A stretch of 64,000 bases of DNA. Source: Timema cristinae. Lineage: Eukaryota; Arthropoda; Insecta; Phasmatodea; Timematidae. Positions 32,690 to 44,400 of the stretch are shown piece by piece (within the stretch, counting starts at the first letter, position 1; the number at the start of each line of letters is the position of its first letter). The notes beneath the pieces were generated by a model. That model had not been told where the DNA came from. It made no database searches and was given only the letters and a program-made list of their open reading frames with translations. Location: assembly GCA_039000515.1 (NCBI GenBank), contig JBCFYV010000012.1:83802193-83866192 (forward strand), read 5' to 3'. Both the position numbers and the translations under genes were made by a program.

Positions 32690-32945
32690 ATAAATAATAA
32701 ATATACCTAAAATTCACTAAGGGAGTGTGGAGAATAATTATGGGAAAATCACCGTCAGTACTACCGGCTGTTATTTGAGACCTGACCTCGCTACCGCCGT
32801 AAAACCAGAGGAAATGACTCAAATGAACCTGACATTTAGTCCACTTGCCCACCGATACGGGTATTATTAAATGAAACACTGTGCACCCGAAAGGTATCAA
32901 ATCCCTTTTTTCTCGTGTCAGAGCCAAGCACTTTCGTTGGTAAAT
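32690..32945 (-). repeat. SINE-A copy, reverse
   Basis: ggaatgaggaaggttgaata, gggagtgtggagaataat, tatgggaaaatcaccgtcag and a degenerate head with cctgacatttagtccac. Confidence 0.75.
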
Positions 32946-33077
32946 TGAAACTTACAATATCCACATAATTATGGATAAGATATACAATAAATTACATTAA
33001 GATTTAATATATTTTTATTTTGTCAGAGGGAGAAGTACCTACCATTTCCATGCCTTACGTATTAGAGGGTGAAAGTT

Positions 33078-33082
<5 letters not shown>

Positions 33083-33138
<56 letters not shown>
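33083..33138 (+). repeat. (AAT)n microsatellite at the SINE-A tail
   Basis: About 18 uninterrupted aat units, directly abutting the 3' end of the reverse SINE-A copy, so it probably grew from the retroposon tail. Confidence 0.97.
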
Positions 33139-33139
<1 letters not shown>

Positions 33140-33385
33140 TTTAGCACCGCGTCTTACTACCCTTCGGGTTATACGCTTTAAGTACTAATTACGCTAATGG
33201 ATTAGGAATTGGGAAGGTCGAATTAGAGGAAGTGAACCCCATTTGCGTGGAGGGAGAGTGGAAAACCATTTAGGAAAAAACCACCCCAGTTCACCCGACC
33301 GAGATTCGAACTTCGATCTCCCCGTCCTCAGCAGTCGAGCTCAATACGACTAGCGCGTTAGCCAACTACGCCACCGAGGCGGGTT
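33139..33385 (-). repeat. SINE-A copy, best preserved, reverse
   Basis: Read on the minus strand it has an A box TGGCGTAGTTGG (33362-33373), exactly TRGYNNARNNGG-like, and a B box AGTTCGAATCT (33302-33312) at normal spacing. Then come ttttccactctccctccacg, ctctaattcgaccttccc and the tail gggtagtaagacgcggtgc. RNA polymerase III transcription is inferred from the boxes. Imperfect flanks tttatatataataa and ttttatattataataa may be the target duplication. Confidence 0.92.
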
Positions 33386-33429
33386 TTATATTATAATAAC
33401 ACGGACCTGAGAGGTCTTTATTGCAGAAT

Positions 33430-33695
33430 GTGAACTAAATGGGACTCAAATTGGTGGCCACGCGGAATTGATGTCAGGTTCATCTTGGTCGATTGGCCGG
33501 TGACGTTGTGATCAGTGTTCCAATATTCCGGTCGGATGTAGGCTGGGCGCGTGTTTCCTAATGGTTTCCCACTATCCTTTCATACAAATGCGGGTATATT
33601 TCCTCTCAAAAAATTCTACCTTTCTCTTCCATACCCAATTAGTATAATTAAAATGGGCGTATTCAATACGGGTAGTGGGACGGGGTGTCAAAGTA
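33430..33695 (+). repeat. SINE-A copy, diverged
   Basis: ggtggccacgcggaattgat, gtcgattggccggtgacg, cctaatggtttcccactatc and cgggtagtgggacggggtg. It is head-to-head with the copy at 33139. Confidence 0.75.
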
Positions 33696-34229
33696 ATCAT
33701 TAAATGTGTATGAATCTTAAGTTTTTGCACTGTAATATTTAAACCGAATTTAAACGTTGAAAACCGCAGGAAAGAATATTTTAAAATAAACAAACTAGGA
33801 GTATTTTTGCAAATATCCCTAAGAAGGGTAGAGGGTTGGGTTGAACTTCCCCGCAAGACATACATCATGTCATACGGCCTGAGTAAAGTACTATCAATGC
33901 AGATGTAACGTGTGAAAGGCTCAAATTTATTTTGTTGCAGGGCGTACAAGGTATAGGTGCTATTATAATCGCGCAGTTGTGCCAGTGTGCTTAACCTAAG
34001 AATGGAGTCCCCAGGCGATACACGAACAGGTCGTGACTAGCTCTTGTTGTTTTCAACAAACGAAAGTCAAGTTCGCTATTAGAACCGCAGCCATAACCGT
34101 CGCTATCGTCGGATCGGGGGCGATATAGTTCTTCAAGGTTTGTTCAGCAATCTTTATCTTATTGGAAGAGGGCGAGACTTAATTGTTTACAGCTAGAGGA
34201 GTTTGGATTTCAATCACATCACAAGACAG
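33696..34229. other. Unique spacer
   Basis: A 125-codon minus ORF (33572-33949) overlaps the SINE-A copy and is not credible. Nothing else is recognised. Confidence 0.3.
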
Positions 34230-35063
34230 CAACTTGGAGCGACAACACAGTCTGGTTGACAACAAGACCACATTTTGAGGTAACAATACAGTCTGCTTGA
34301 CAACAAAACAACATTTTGGGATAAAAACACAGTCTGCTTAACAACAAGACCACATTTTGGGGTAAAAACACAGTCTGATTGACAACAAGACTACATTTTG
34401 GAGCAACAACACAGTCTGGTTGACAACAATACCACATTTTGGGTAAAAACACAATCTGCTTAACAACAAGACCACATTTTGGGGTAAAAACACAGTCTGA
34501 TTGACAACAAGACCACATTTGGAGCAACAACAGTCTGATTGACAACACAACCACATTTTGGAGCAACAACACAGTCTGGTTGACAACAAGACTACATTTT
34601 GGAGCAACAACACAGTCTGGTTGACAACAATACCACATTTTGGGGTAAAAACACAGTCTGCTTAACAACAAGACCACATTTTGGGGTAAAAACACAGTCT
34701 GATTGACAACAAGACCACATTTGGAGCAACAACAGTCTGATTGACAACAAAACCACATTTTGGAGCAACAACACATTCTGGTTGACAACAATACCACATT
34801 TTGGAGCAACAACACAGTCTGGTTGACAACAATACCACATTTTGGAGCAACAACACAGTCTGATTGACAACAAAACCACATTTTGGGGTAAAAACACAGT
34901 CTGCTTAACAACAAGACCACATTTTGGGGTCAAAACACAGTTGATTGACAACAAGACCACATTTACGAGCAACAACACACACTACTTGGCAACAAGACCA
35001 GATATTTGGGTAACAATACAATCTACTTGATAGCAAGACCACATTTTGGGGTAACAGCAAACT
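34230..35063 (+). repeat. 41-bp minisatellite, about 20 units, with higher-order structure
   Basis: cacagtctg recurs at 34328 and 34369, giving the 41-bp period; each unit has ttgacaacaagaccacattt. Two subtypes (ggggtaaaa and ggagcaaca) alternate in blocks, and the block at about 34441-34560 is nearly repeated at 34635-34760. All long ORFs here (233, 128, 91 codons) come from the repeat. Confidence 0.96.
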
Positions 35064-35076
35064 CTACTTGATAAAA

Positions 35077-35356
35077 TTATTATTATTATTATTAGCACCG
35101 CGTCTTACTACCGTTCGGGTTAACGCACTTACGCTAATGTGTAATGGTAGGGTGATTGTGAGATGAAATGAAGGACCTACAGTTTAACGTGGAATCCGAA
35201 CCACGGTGGCGACCTGGCATTCCACACATTCACAAGATGTCTTGTCAGAGGTGTAGGAAGGGTTTGGAAATCAGATAAATCTGTGCCGGGACCGAGGATC
35301 GAACCCGGCCGCCAGCATAGAAGTCTGACACCGTACCCTTAGACCACCAGGTCACC
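35077..35356 (-). repeat. SINE-B copy, full length, inside the 41-bp array
   Basis: Reverse SINE-B from its (AAT)n tail through gcaccgcgtcttactacc, gacctacagtttaacgtgg and gatcgaacccgg (reversed B box) to the head aggtcacc. Perfect 13-bp target duplications ctacttgataaaa lie at 35064-35076 and 35357-35369. Confidence 0.95.
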
Positions 35357-35369
35357 CTACTTGATAAAA

Positions 35370-35515
35370 AAGACCCCGTATTGCAGCAACAAGCTTGTCA
35401 ATTTGACAAGATCGCATCTTGGGACAACATCGTCCTCTCGACAACTAGACCACATCTTGGAGCAATAATATAGTCCACATGACAACAATACTGCATCTTG
35501 GAGCAAACACACCAT
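35370..35515 (+). repeat. Degenerate continuation of the 41-bp minisatellite
   Basis: gacaagatcgcatcttggga, caactagaccacatcttgga and caatactgcatcttggagc are diverged units, showing the SINE split the array. Confidence 0.85.
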
Positions 35516-35869
35516 CCACCAACGTACGCGTACTAAACGTAAATCTTATGTCTTTAAAATGATAACGAATCGTCGCCAGGATTGCTAGTGTTTTTAAAAC
35601 CCAAGTAAATGTTTCCCTGATAGTAATTAAGCTTCTCCTTTTCTCTTTATTTCCCCTCCCAAAAAACAGGGAACCTCGAAGGAAAGAGTGAATAGAAGAT
35701 ATTATAGCCTCTCATTTCACAATCACGTCAACATAGTATTGCTTTCTATTGTTGAGATATATTGCTACATTTTAAGCGTGGTTAGGTTTTTTTCTTTCAT
35801 TTTATAGCGTGTTTATTGACTACATATATTAAAAGGACATGGGCATACGTTTTACGACCTTATGCTCCG
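35516..35869. other. Unique spacer
   Basis: No feature recognised. Confidence 0.3.
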
Positions 35870-36320
35870 CGCAATCGGGCTATGTTTACGCACTTATTGA
35901 CTAATTAACCAAGCCTAAATCGACTTATTCCATGCTAACGGCCAGCTATCATTGTGACTATTAGCAAAATAAATAACTAAAAGTTAAACTTGTACTTAAT
36001 TTGGTAGTAGTGTAGGTCCTAATTTTTAGTGAAGCTTAGGAACAAACGCATGTGCATAAGAGATACAAGTTATATTTGAACCGTGATTTCCATATCTATC
36101 AAACAAAAGAAAAATATAATATATCTTTTTTTAAACTTCGTTTTAGTAAAGTGGTTTCAATGAAATGCATTTTATAGATATCATCATAATTTCTAAAAAT
36201 ATTCTGTTTTTTTTTAAATATACATTAAACTTTTAATTTTTGCAAACATAAACAATTTTCTGAATGGAATTTTATTTGTGTTGATTGTATTAACCTTTGA
36301 ATGTATATTACTATACCCAT
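35870..36320. repeat. Dispersed family G, copy 2
   Basis: cagctatcattgtgactatt, tagcaaaataaataact, aaacgcatgtgcataagaga, tacattaaacttttaat and aacaattttctgaat match copies at 20880 and 51990. Confidence 0.65.
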
Positions 36321-36395
36321 AAATTTAACGCATTAACTATTGACAAAACCAGATTGTAAACAATTAACTGTAAAGTACACGTATATTTAATTTAG

Positions 36396-36627
36396 TCCAT
36401 TTGCCATAGGAGTGATGGTAACAGACAGCCAGCCAAAGCTACGAGTACTAATCTCATGTATCCATTCGCCAAACCGCTTATCCACAATACCATGTGCCAA
36501 GGCTGCCGTCACGTCTGGTAGTCAAAACTTTCATAAGAAACAATTTAGTTTTTGACTAAGCTTTTCTTTTAACCATTTTTACATCTTCTGCTGGCTGTCA
36601 GTTACTACCACTCCTATGGCGAATGGA
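36396..36627. mobile_element. Palindromic MITE
   Basis: The left end tccatttgccataggagtga and reverse complement of the right end, tccattcgccataggagtgg, pair; the inverted repeat continues through gtaac and gacagccagc. No clear target duplication. The internal phrase tatccattcgccaaacc links it to MITEs at 16357 and 56870. Confidence 0.85.
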
Positions 36628-37234
36628 TTCCAGAAGCTATTTCTCTGGTTATATATTGATAGCTGCAATCATTATTTCAATGAAAGTTTTTTATTTAATT
36701 TATTACGGAAACATCACCCGCGTGTACGGATAATGAAGCTAAATCACTAAATCTCCTGAAACCGCAATACCCCATGGTTTTCATCTTTTAATAGAGGGCA
36801 CAAGCAAGTGTGTAAATCTAATAACTATAGGGAGGGTCTACTAGAAATTGAACGTAATTTGTCAATATAATTTATAATATAGCAAGCTGAAGTACCCGGC
36901 TTTGCTTCAAACAGGCAGAAAAAAAATCTTTATTTAATTTATTCAGACCCAGTTTTTAATATATTTTAGAAAATCTATTAAAAAATTAAATACTCCACCT
37001 TCAAGGTGCACATTTTTGTGTACAGGGGTTACTAATTTTAAAATTTCAGACCTCTGCGTGCGGTATATATCACGCATTGCTCATGACAGCCAAACAAACT
37101 CTTGATTTTATTAATACAGATGATAGAATATAGATTATATATGTGAGGGTTAGTGGTGGGTATGCATTTATGTGTGTATGTTGGTGTGAGAAGAATATAC
37201 ACCAGGATTTAAAAAAAATTACCTACCAAACACT
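36628..37234. other. AT-rich spacer
   Basis: agtacccggctttgcttc at about 36891 is a phrase I associate with 3' regions of insect retroposons, but nothing else supports an element here. Confidence 0.3.
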
Positions 37235-37330
37235 TAAGTTTCACCAGGGGTGAACAGGTATCCCGTCTCAGACACTGGAGATACACCAAGGGCAAGTCCA
37301 TAGCCAAGAGGGAGGGGGGGTCCTCAACCC
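37235..37330 (+). repeat. Dispersed repeat shared with 39235-39300
   Basis: aagtttcaccaggggtgaac, aggtatcccgtctcag and gatacaccaagggc match 39238-39300. Confidence 0.6.
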
Positions 37331-37412
37331 CCACCACCTCCAAAAGTTGAGAGTAAAAAAAAAATACTGCCTTATTTACGGTTCAAACCAAACAAGAAAA
37401 TACGAATATACA

Positions 37413-38041
37413 ACGTGACTCAAGCTGGCCCACAACATTGCTGAAAAAAATGTTTGTCTAATTGTTTATGCTCTATTTGTGCTCATATGTGCCCGAACAT
37501 GAACATTTGTGCTGTGAAACTGGCCCATTTAGAAACTATTTAACTTGGCCGCCACATATTGAAAAACACAACATAGCAAAAATGTATTTATGTCAATCCA
37601 TTGTGCTCCGTTTATGCTCATATGTGCCCGAAAATGGACATTTGTTCTTTAAAATTAGAAAATCTAGAGAACATTTAATGTGACAGGCTAACTTGAGTAT
37701 TCCCTATATCAAAATCTGTAGAATAATCGTGTTCAAGCTGGCCCGCCACATTTTTAAATATCAATGTAACAAAATTCTGTTTTCACCATTCGTTTGTTCT
37801 TCGTTTGTGCCCATATGTGCCCGAACATGAACGTTAGTGCTGTGAAACTAGGCCTTTTAGGTAACATTTAATGAAGGCGATCCAACTAGAGCTCAATCTA
37901 GCCCGCCACATATTGAAAACAAAACATAATAAAATTCTGTTTTCGCAAATGTTCATGTTCGGGCACATATGAACACAAATATAGCACAAACGATTAGAAA
38001 TAAAAAAATCAAGCAATGTGGCGGGCTAACTTTAGTCACGT
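37413..38041. mobile_element. Foldback element with 9-bp target duplication and internal tandem units
   Basis: The left end acgtgactcaagctggccca and reverse complement of the right end, acgtgactaaagttagcccg, begin an inverted repeat about 90 bp long that includes catatgtgcccgaacatgaa. Flanks gaatataca at 37404-37412 and 38042-38050 are identical. Inside, the catatgtgcccgaa segment is repeated in direct orientation about every 160 bp (37483, 37620, 37811). A 9-bp duplication fits Mutator-like elements; that assignment is inference. Confidence 0.85.
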
Positions 38042-38050
38042 GAATATACA

Positions 38051-39120
38051 GTTACATTTAAAAAAAATTGTTTGTGGTGTTGTTCATTATTCAGGCAACA
38101 AAGCTGTATAGATTATAACAAAATATTGACAAAAGGAAATAGGAAGTATTAGTGAATGTAGAGGGCCGGGGGGAGGGAAGGGCTGTGAAAGCGGGTATGT
38201 CTTTGAGATTAGGAAACAAAACATTTTAACTGGAAACTATTCGAATGGTACTTCCAAGAACATGTTACAAGTGAAGAAACAAGAATGAGAGGTTGGGATA
38301 AGATAAAGTGGAGGGGGTCCAGCTTCAACACCCAAACAGCTTGCAGTTAGATATAAAAGTTAATGTCAAATACATTTGGTCAAGTTAAAAATACCTTTAT
38401 TTGAAAAATCTACAATCTAGAACTAAAAAGCAGGTTTAACCTTTTCTACAAGCACACATTTTTAAAACCTATAACTTTATTAGAGAAAAATGAAATAATA
38501 TCTCAAATTATCTATGCTAGAGTGAGAAGTGGCTGAAACTTAATTGTGTAAGAAGTAGATCAATTAACCAAAAAGGGATTTTGAGGTACTTGTCCCCCCT
38601 CTCCCAGTCTAAAGATTTTCGAGGATTCTCCCCCAGCAACTGGCAAGCTATTGGAGTGGTCATAGATTTGTAAAAATTATAACTTTATAAAATATATTTG
38701 GTGTTATCTTACTTTATAAATTTTTTCAAAAATGTTGATGTCTTTAAAAGATACTTAAAACGGTTCTCATCGAATTTTTAAAATGGTTCTTAAATCATTG
38801 CCTTTATATTTAAAAGCTATTTGATTTTTTTTTAATCGTATCATATTCGAAAATATAAGGAGAATGAAATAGATCGTGTTGGTAAGAGGGGAGTGAAAAT
38901 TATTTATTACTCCCAACTAAAATCCCACTCTCCTCCCTGAAGCCCTCCACCCCAGTTAGCCACCCCTTTGTAAATCTTCAGACTTGAGGGAGGAGGTGCT
39001 AGGAAGTTAAACAAATGTTAAATTCAAAACACTTAATGTAGCTCGTTAATTAATCCCTGCTCTTAATTACCATAAAAACTAATTCAAAATAGCTTCTAGA
39101 GGTATTTAATATTAATAACA
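38051..39120. other. AT-rich spacer
   Basis: No coding or resolved repeat structure; short G- or C-rich runs at 38164-38180 and 38595-38632. Confidence 0.35.
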
Positions 39121-39340
39121 TTTCTTTGGCTATGGCCGTTGTGGAGGAGGGGGGGGGCATGCCCCTCAAACCCACCCTTAAATGTTGGTCTGACTACGGC
39201 CTTAACCAAGGCCCTCGAAATTTACCTCCAAGCCATAAAGTTTCACCAGGGGTGTACAGGTTCCCCATCCCAAACAGTGAAGAAACACCAAGGGCGTCCA
39301 GTTTCTCCCACAAAACTCTGAGTTTACTGTTTCACTCTTG
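39121..39340 (+). repeat. Dispersed repeat shared with 37235-37330
   Basis: aagtttcaccaggggtgtac, aggttccccatccc and gaaacaccaagggcg. The two ORFs here (90 and 60 codons) lie in this repeat. Confidence 0.55.
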
Positions 39341-39800
39341 TTTGCGCCTACAGAATCAATCCCAAAACCTCCGATCTTCCCTTACCACCAGTTTCTGATA
39401 GGTAATCCTCTCAAATGGCAACATAACTTGGTTTTGCACAGTTGTCGTCGAGGTCAACGCTTGATAGCGCGAAGATATCTTGGCAGGTGAAGAAGGGAAA
39501 GGGGGGAAATTTGACACTTCCGGTAGACGACTCAACGACCTTAAAATTTATCTTTAGAGGCCTTTTAAAAATTTAGCTTTGTATGTGTGAGTGATTAGTG
39601 AATGTGTGACGTACACTTTCGAAGCATATTTATCAACACATGGCTTAAGAATTAAACCAATTAACTTAGGGTGTCAAAACATAATTGGGGATAAAACCTG
39701 TATCCTCTTCATCTACAGTTGGCAACCCTTGGATACTCAGCTATAAAGGGATTTCCTCCACGCACCTCAGGTCACGTAATATAAGACGCCAGGTTCACGA
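39341..39800. other. Unique spacer
   Basis: Nothing recognised. Confidence 0.3.
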
Positions 39801-40148
39801 TAAAATGAATTTCCAATTATGTAAAGATCAATGTTAGAATATTGGATGGGTGCACTGGGAATGGTGGCCCACGTGTGATTTATAGCTGTGGTTTTCCCAT
39901 CCTCCTTCCATAATAACGTGAATTAACTTATTTAAAAATTACTCCACTCAATCCTATCCCTTTGTTTAAGACTCACCCGCATCAATGGCCAAATTGTATT
40001 AAGGCATCGCTTTTACAATATACTAGATTGTCAATTATGGGTATAGCTCAGTTCGAAACCCAGCTGGGAGTATTGAAAGTGGTTTTTACCAAGCAGCTTA
40101 CCACTTTCCCTTCACGTGAATTTTGGTACATTTCCTTTGAATTAAGAT
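39801..40148 (+). repeat. Two SINE-A fragments
   Basis: The first has gtggttttcccatcctcctt and attactccactcaatcctat. The second (about 40003-40148) has ctcagttcgaaacccagctg (B-box region), gtggtttttaccaagcagc and ccactttcccttcacgtg. Confidence 0.65.
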
Positions 40149-40373
40149 GAACATTCATCCCAGAAATAAGTGTTATGTTTAGTACTAATTCTGTCTTTGA
40201 TTTGTTAGATAGATTAATGGATTTTTAAATGTATCTGGATTAAATTATAAAAGAGTTGTGGGATCTGACAGCTTGCGATACTGTTGATCGCTCATATATG
40301 ACGATCCCGCATGTCCATCACAGACTCAGCCTTAAACTATGGATAAATAATAATCCTGAGTATGAGACTAATC

Positions 40374-40485
40374 TTGGATAGCTCAGGGGTAAAGCTTTGG
40401 TGCGCTGAGCCAAGTGTCCAGGCTTTAATTTCCGTGCCCAGGTATAATTTTTCAACTAATTCAAATTAATTGAAATTGTGGTCCC
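40374..40485 (+). repeat. SINE-E copy
   Basis: tggatagctcaggggtaaag resembles a tRNA 5' end with A box; ccgtgcccaggtataatttt and attaattgaaattg follow. Confidence 0.65.
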
Positions 40486-41360
40486 CTTCATATGGATATT
40501 CCCGTGATTACAATGATTTGCAGCCGGTGATGTGTTTATATTCATTAAAACTAATTTAATAAAATTTGAAAGAATTTTATTTTTTCAAAAATTGTTTGCC
40601 AATTTTAGACACATTTTTCATGATTAAAATTAACCTCATGATCAAAATTAGAATCTCACATTTAGTTTCCAAGGAAATGTATGTATACCGAGTTTTGTCG
40701 AAATTAGATCATATCTGTTAAAGTTGGTAGCCAAGCAAATTCCAGAATTGCAATTGCCTTTGATCTGATATGAGAAATTCAAAGTATATTAATAATGTGA
40801 TAAGTGAGTACCGGTAATATGTGTATACCAAGTTTTGTAGAAAAAGTATAGCAAATTAATTGTTAGTTTTCGCCACTTCTATTTTATTGTAATCAAAAAT
40901 TTTTAGAGTAATTTCTATATTTGATAGCCACCATGTATTCATTCAGCGTAGTTAAAATCATAATAATACTTTTATAGCGTCAAACTTATCAACATTGTTA
41001 ATTAATTTACCTTGACCATTCTTGTTCTCCAAAAATTAAATCTTAGTAGAATTAAAAACCAAACCTGCGTGTGTCTTGATAAGTACCTAGGTGTGTTTCA
41101 AACTTTTAAAAGATCCTACAAATTATCTCAAAAGTTATTTGGGAGAGACACAATAGTTATTTTTCCTATCAACTAAAAAAAATCAATTTCAAACAAAATG
41201 ACATATTTAAAAAAAAAAGGTTTAGAATCCAATTAAATACTATTGAGATTACTTACGGATTTTACTTTGATATGCAACAAGGAGTAGTTGATGCTATTTT
41301 CACCAGTTACCACAATGTATCCATTATACATCAACTAGTGAAAAGTGTCCCTGGATACGA
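40486..41360. other. AT-rich spacer, possibly old LINE 3' sequence
   Basis: The phrase tgtataccgagttttgtcga at 40683 and tgtataccaagttttgtaga at 40822 recur about 140 bp apart and resemble the 3' UTR style of some insect LINEs. No reverse transcriptase was found. Confidence 0.25.
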
Positions 41361-41364
41361 GACG

Positions 41365-41465
41365 AACCAGGTTGGCTCAGTGGTAGAGAAGTGGCACGTA
41401 AAGTTGGGTTCGATTCCCGTGTCCATATTGCCACTTTTCAATTATTAATTGAAGAAGTAGCTAGC
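41365..41465 (+). repeat. SINE-E copy
   Basis: caggttggctcagtggtaga (A box), agttgggttcgattcccgtg (B box), cacttttcaattattaattg. Confidence 0.75.
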
Positions 41466-41696
41466 TAGAGCTTTGTTTTGATTTACTAAACGCGTGTGAT
41501 ATCATAATAAAAGTATAAGACTATGTGTTTGTACATCGAATGGTTTCGTTTCTTTTTTATATATTAAATTCTAAATTTAGTTCACTAATGTTTCTGTACT
41601 ATGGTAATATATAACAAAAATGTTCAATTTTATACATAATCATGTGTCATTTTAAGCTTCAAAAATTAAAACAACACCTAACATTATAACATGATC
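41466..41696. other. AT-rich spacer
   Basis: Nothing recognised. Confidence 0.3.
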
Positions 41697-42115
41697 ACGT
41701 CAACTTGACCCAACCAATGATTTTTTTTATTTATATCACCCATGAAATTGTAGCATTAACCAAAATCGTATGTCCAATGACCAGCACTAACAATTGCATT
41801 AGGTTTTGTTGTTAGTGCTGCACCAGAAAATGGTGGGTGGGGTCAAGTTGACGCCAACTTAGCCTCACCCACTACTTTGTCTTATAACTCCCACTAAAAT
41901 GTAGCACTAAAGAAATTTTAGGTTCAATGTTCAGCACTAACGATAGCATTAGGTTTGTTGTTAATGCTGCACCGGAAGATGGGAGATGGTGCCAGGTTAA
42001 CGTCAACTTGGCCTCGCCCACACATTTTGGTTTATAACTCCCACAAAAATATAGCACTAACGAAAGAAAATGTGTTCACCAAGCAGCACTAACTTTATGA
42101 AGCTTTGTTATAGGA
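41697..42115 (+). repeat. Tandem repeat of about 150 bp, 2.7 units
   Basis: gtcaacttgacccaacca, gccaacttagcctcaccca and gtcaacttggcctcgccca mark units at 41699, 41854 and 42003; cagcactaac and gcattaggtttgttgtta recur inside each. Confidence 0.92.
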
Positions 42116-42789
42116 GGAGGTTGTACTTCCTAGAAATAAGAGATAGTTTCAGAAACCTTCACAGAGAGTAGATAAGTAAATACATGTTTTCTTAGCTTTT
42201 AGAGTTTAATCTGTTTGAGTGAAAGACATTTAACTCCCCATTTAATACACAGCCTTAGTCTTTAACTTGGCAATTAAAAGAAAAGCGTGTTCTAAATGCG
42301 GTCCTTTTGAAAAGTGCATACAATACTACCAACTACAGAAGAGCACTCAATAACTTGTATATTTCTCTGTACAATATGTATCCCCGTCCTGACAGGTATG
42401 ATGCTGGTGACCTACATTTTACTTCTCGCAAGAGCTTAGTCGTAGTATTTCCTGGCCGCAGATGAAAGGGGAAAACCCAAATTTCGTAGTTCTTGGAAAG
42501 ATCTATGACTTGATGCGAGAATGAGGTCAAGTTGCCCAGAAGGTTGGAGACGGAATGAGTGGACATTGCTCTGCTATTTATAAACCACCCCGGCCTGAAC
42601 AGTGAAATAGGAATAGACTGATTGATGTATTCGAGAAGAATGCTAGGTATTTGTGTGAGTTTGTGTTAAGGTAGTAGTAACTATAATAGTTATTGATTTA
42701 GCACACACTTTCTAAATACATAGCTCAAACTGAACACCCAAACTTGAACTTTAAAGTGTAGCACAAGGACGAGAATACAACGGTGAACA
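42116..42789. other. Unique spacer
   Basis: The 77-codon minus ORF at 42333-42566 has no recognisable domain. Confidence 0.3.
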
Positions 42790-43575
42790 ATAATACTTTA
42801 GAACTTGGATGTAAGTACTACAGTAACAACCAATAATACTGTATCACTTGGTTGTATGTACAGTGGTAACCAATGATGCTGTAGAACTTGGATGTAGATA
42901 CATTGGCAACTAAATGTAACATTTGGATGAAGGTAAAGTGAAAATCAATTATACTGTAACACTTTTATAAAGGTACAATGAAAACCAGTCTTATGCCGTA
43001 ACACTTGGATGAAGGTACAGCTATAACCAAGGATATTGTGGCATTTGAATGTAGGTACAGCTACAACCAATGACCTGCAGCAAGTGGATAGAGCTACAAT
43101 GATTACCAATTATGTTGTAGCACCTGTATTTAGGTACAGTGACCACCAGTGATTCTGTAGCACTTGGATGAAGGTACAATAATAACCAATTATGTTGTGG
43201 CACCTGTATTTAGGTACAGTGATCACCAGTGATTCTGTAGCCCTTTGATGAAGGTACAATAATAACCAATTATGTTGTCGCAATTGAATGAAGGCACAGT
43301 GATTGATTATATACCACTTGGATGGAGGTTCGGCGAAAACCAATTATACTGTAGCACTTTTATAAATGTACAGTGTAAACAAATCATTTACGTTGTAACA
43401 CTTTGATGAAGGTACAGTTATAACCAGGGGTATTGCAGTACCTGGATGCAGGTATAGCAACAACCAATGACGCTGCATAACGTGTATGGAGGTACAATTA
43501 TAACCAATTATGCCGTAACACTTGTGTGAAGATACAGTGACAACCAATAATGTTGCAGCCCTTGAATTAAAATAA
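42790..43575 (+). repeat. 39-40 bp minisatellite, about 19 diverged units
   Basis: Units follow gtaacacttggatgaaggta, cagtgataaccaattatg. At 43100-43300 a two-unit block of about 80 bp is duplicated. ORFs of up to 81 codons on the minus strand are repeat-driven. Confidence 0.93.
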
Positions 43576-44094
43576 ATAGCCCATTTCACGGTTGACCAGC
43601 CTCGATATTAGATACACGAATACTCATGGGCAAACAATTGTGTCAAAGTACATATTTTTTACCCACATCAGTAGTGAAATAGTAACACTAAGATATTGTT
43701 TGTATTTTTAAATTTATCGATATTTAAATTTTGCTGTATGCCTATCATTTAAAAAATTGGTAAAATGGTTTCACTAGTCTTACACTGTTTTACAATGAAA
43801 ATACTAAGCTACCACACCAATATGTGATGAATGCTTTTCCGTTAGTTGAGATTTGATTTTGAAGCCTTAGATAACAGTAGAATTCATATCTGTACAATTA
43901 TTTTACCACATTTAAAAAAATTAACCAAAAAACACATTTTTAAATAAAAAAAATCTATTGAAACAATCCCAATTTTGCTGTCACTGAGATGGGCTCTTGA
44001 ACACATATTGTATGTACACTGCGATATGTATAGGAATTACAGTTATGAAGCATCGAAATCCTCCGAGCAGTCCTGATTGTATAGGTCATAATGT
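43576..44094. other. AT-rich spacer
   Basis: Nothing recognised. Confidence 0.3.
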
Positions 44095-44221
44095 TTTGTT
44101 GTGAGTCTTGTTAAAAAAACTTTATTTGTTTGAGAAATATTGACTTTACTTTGAACTCAGAAGTGTTATATTATTTTCACGATTAATTTTTTTAAATTAT
44201 AAATCTTCAATTGTAAGGTTT

Positions 44222-44261
<40 letters not shown>

Positions 44262-44400
44262 ATGCATAGAGTCATGTCAACAACTTTCGCCTCCATTTTT
44301 GTGTAAGCCATGCTAGGAAATTAAAAAAAAACTTCATAAAAATTTAGGATTTCTGAACGTCTACAACGCGTCTCAGTGTTCAGGTAGGCGACCCCCTTTC
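44095..44400 (+). repeat. Dispersed family H, copy with (AAT)n expansion
   Basis: ttgttgtgagtcttgttaaa, gcctccatttttgtgtaagc and gaacgtctacaacgcgtctc match family H. A (TAA)n tract at 44224-44260 interrupts it. Confidence 0.65.

Noticed and set aside
34219..34978. Long cysteine/valine-rich ORFs (233, 128 and 91 codons) on the minus strand
   Set aside because: All lie in the 41-bp minisatellite and are open in several frames because the unit lacks stops.
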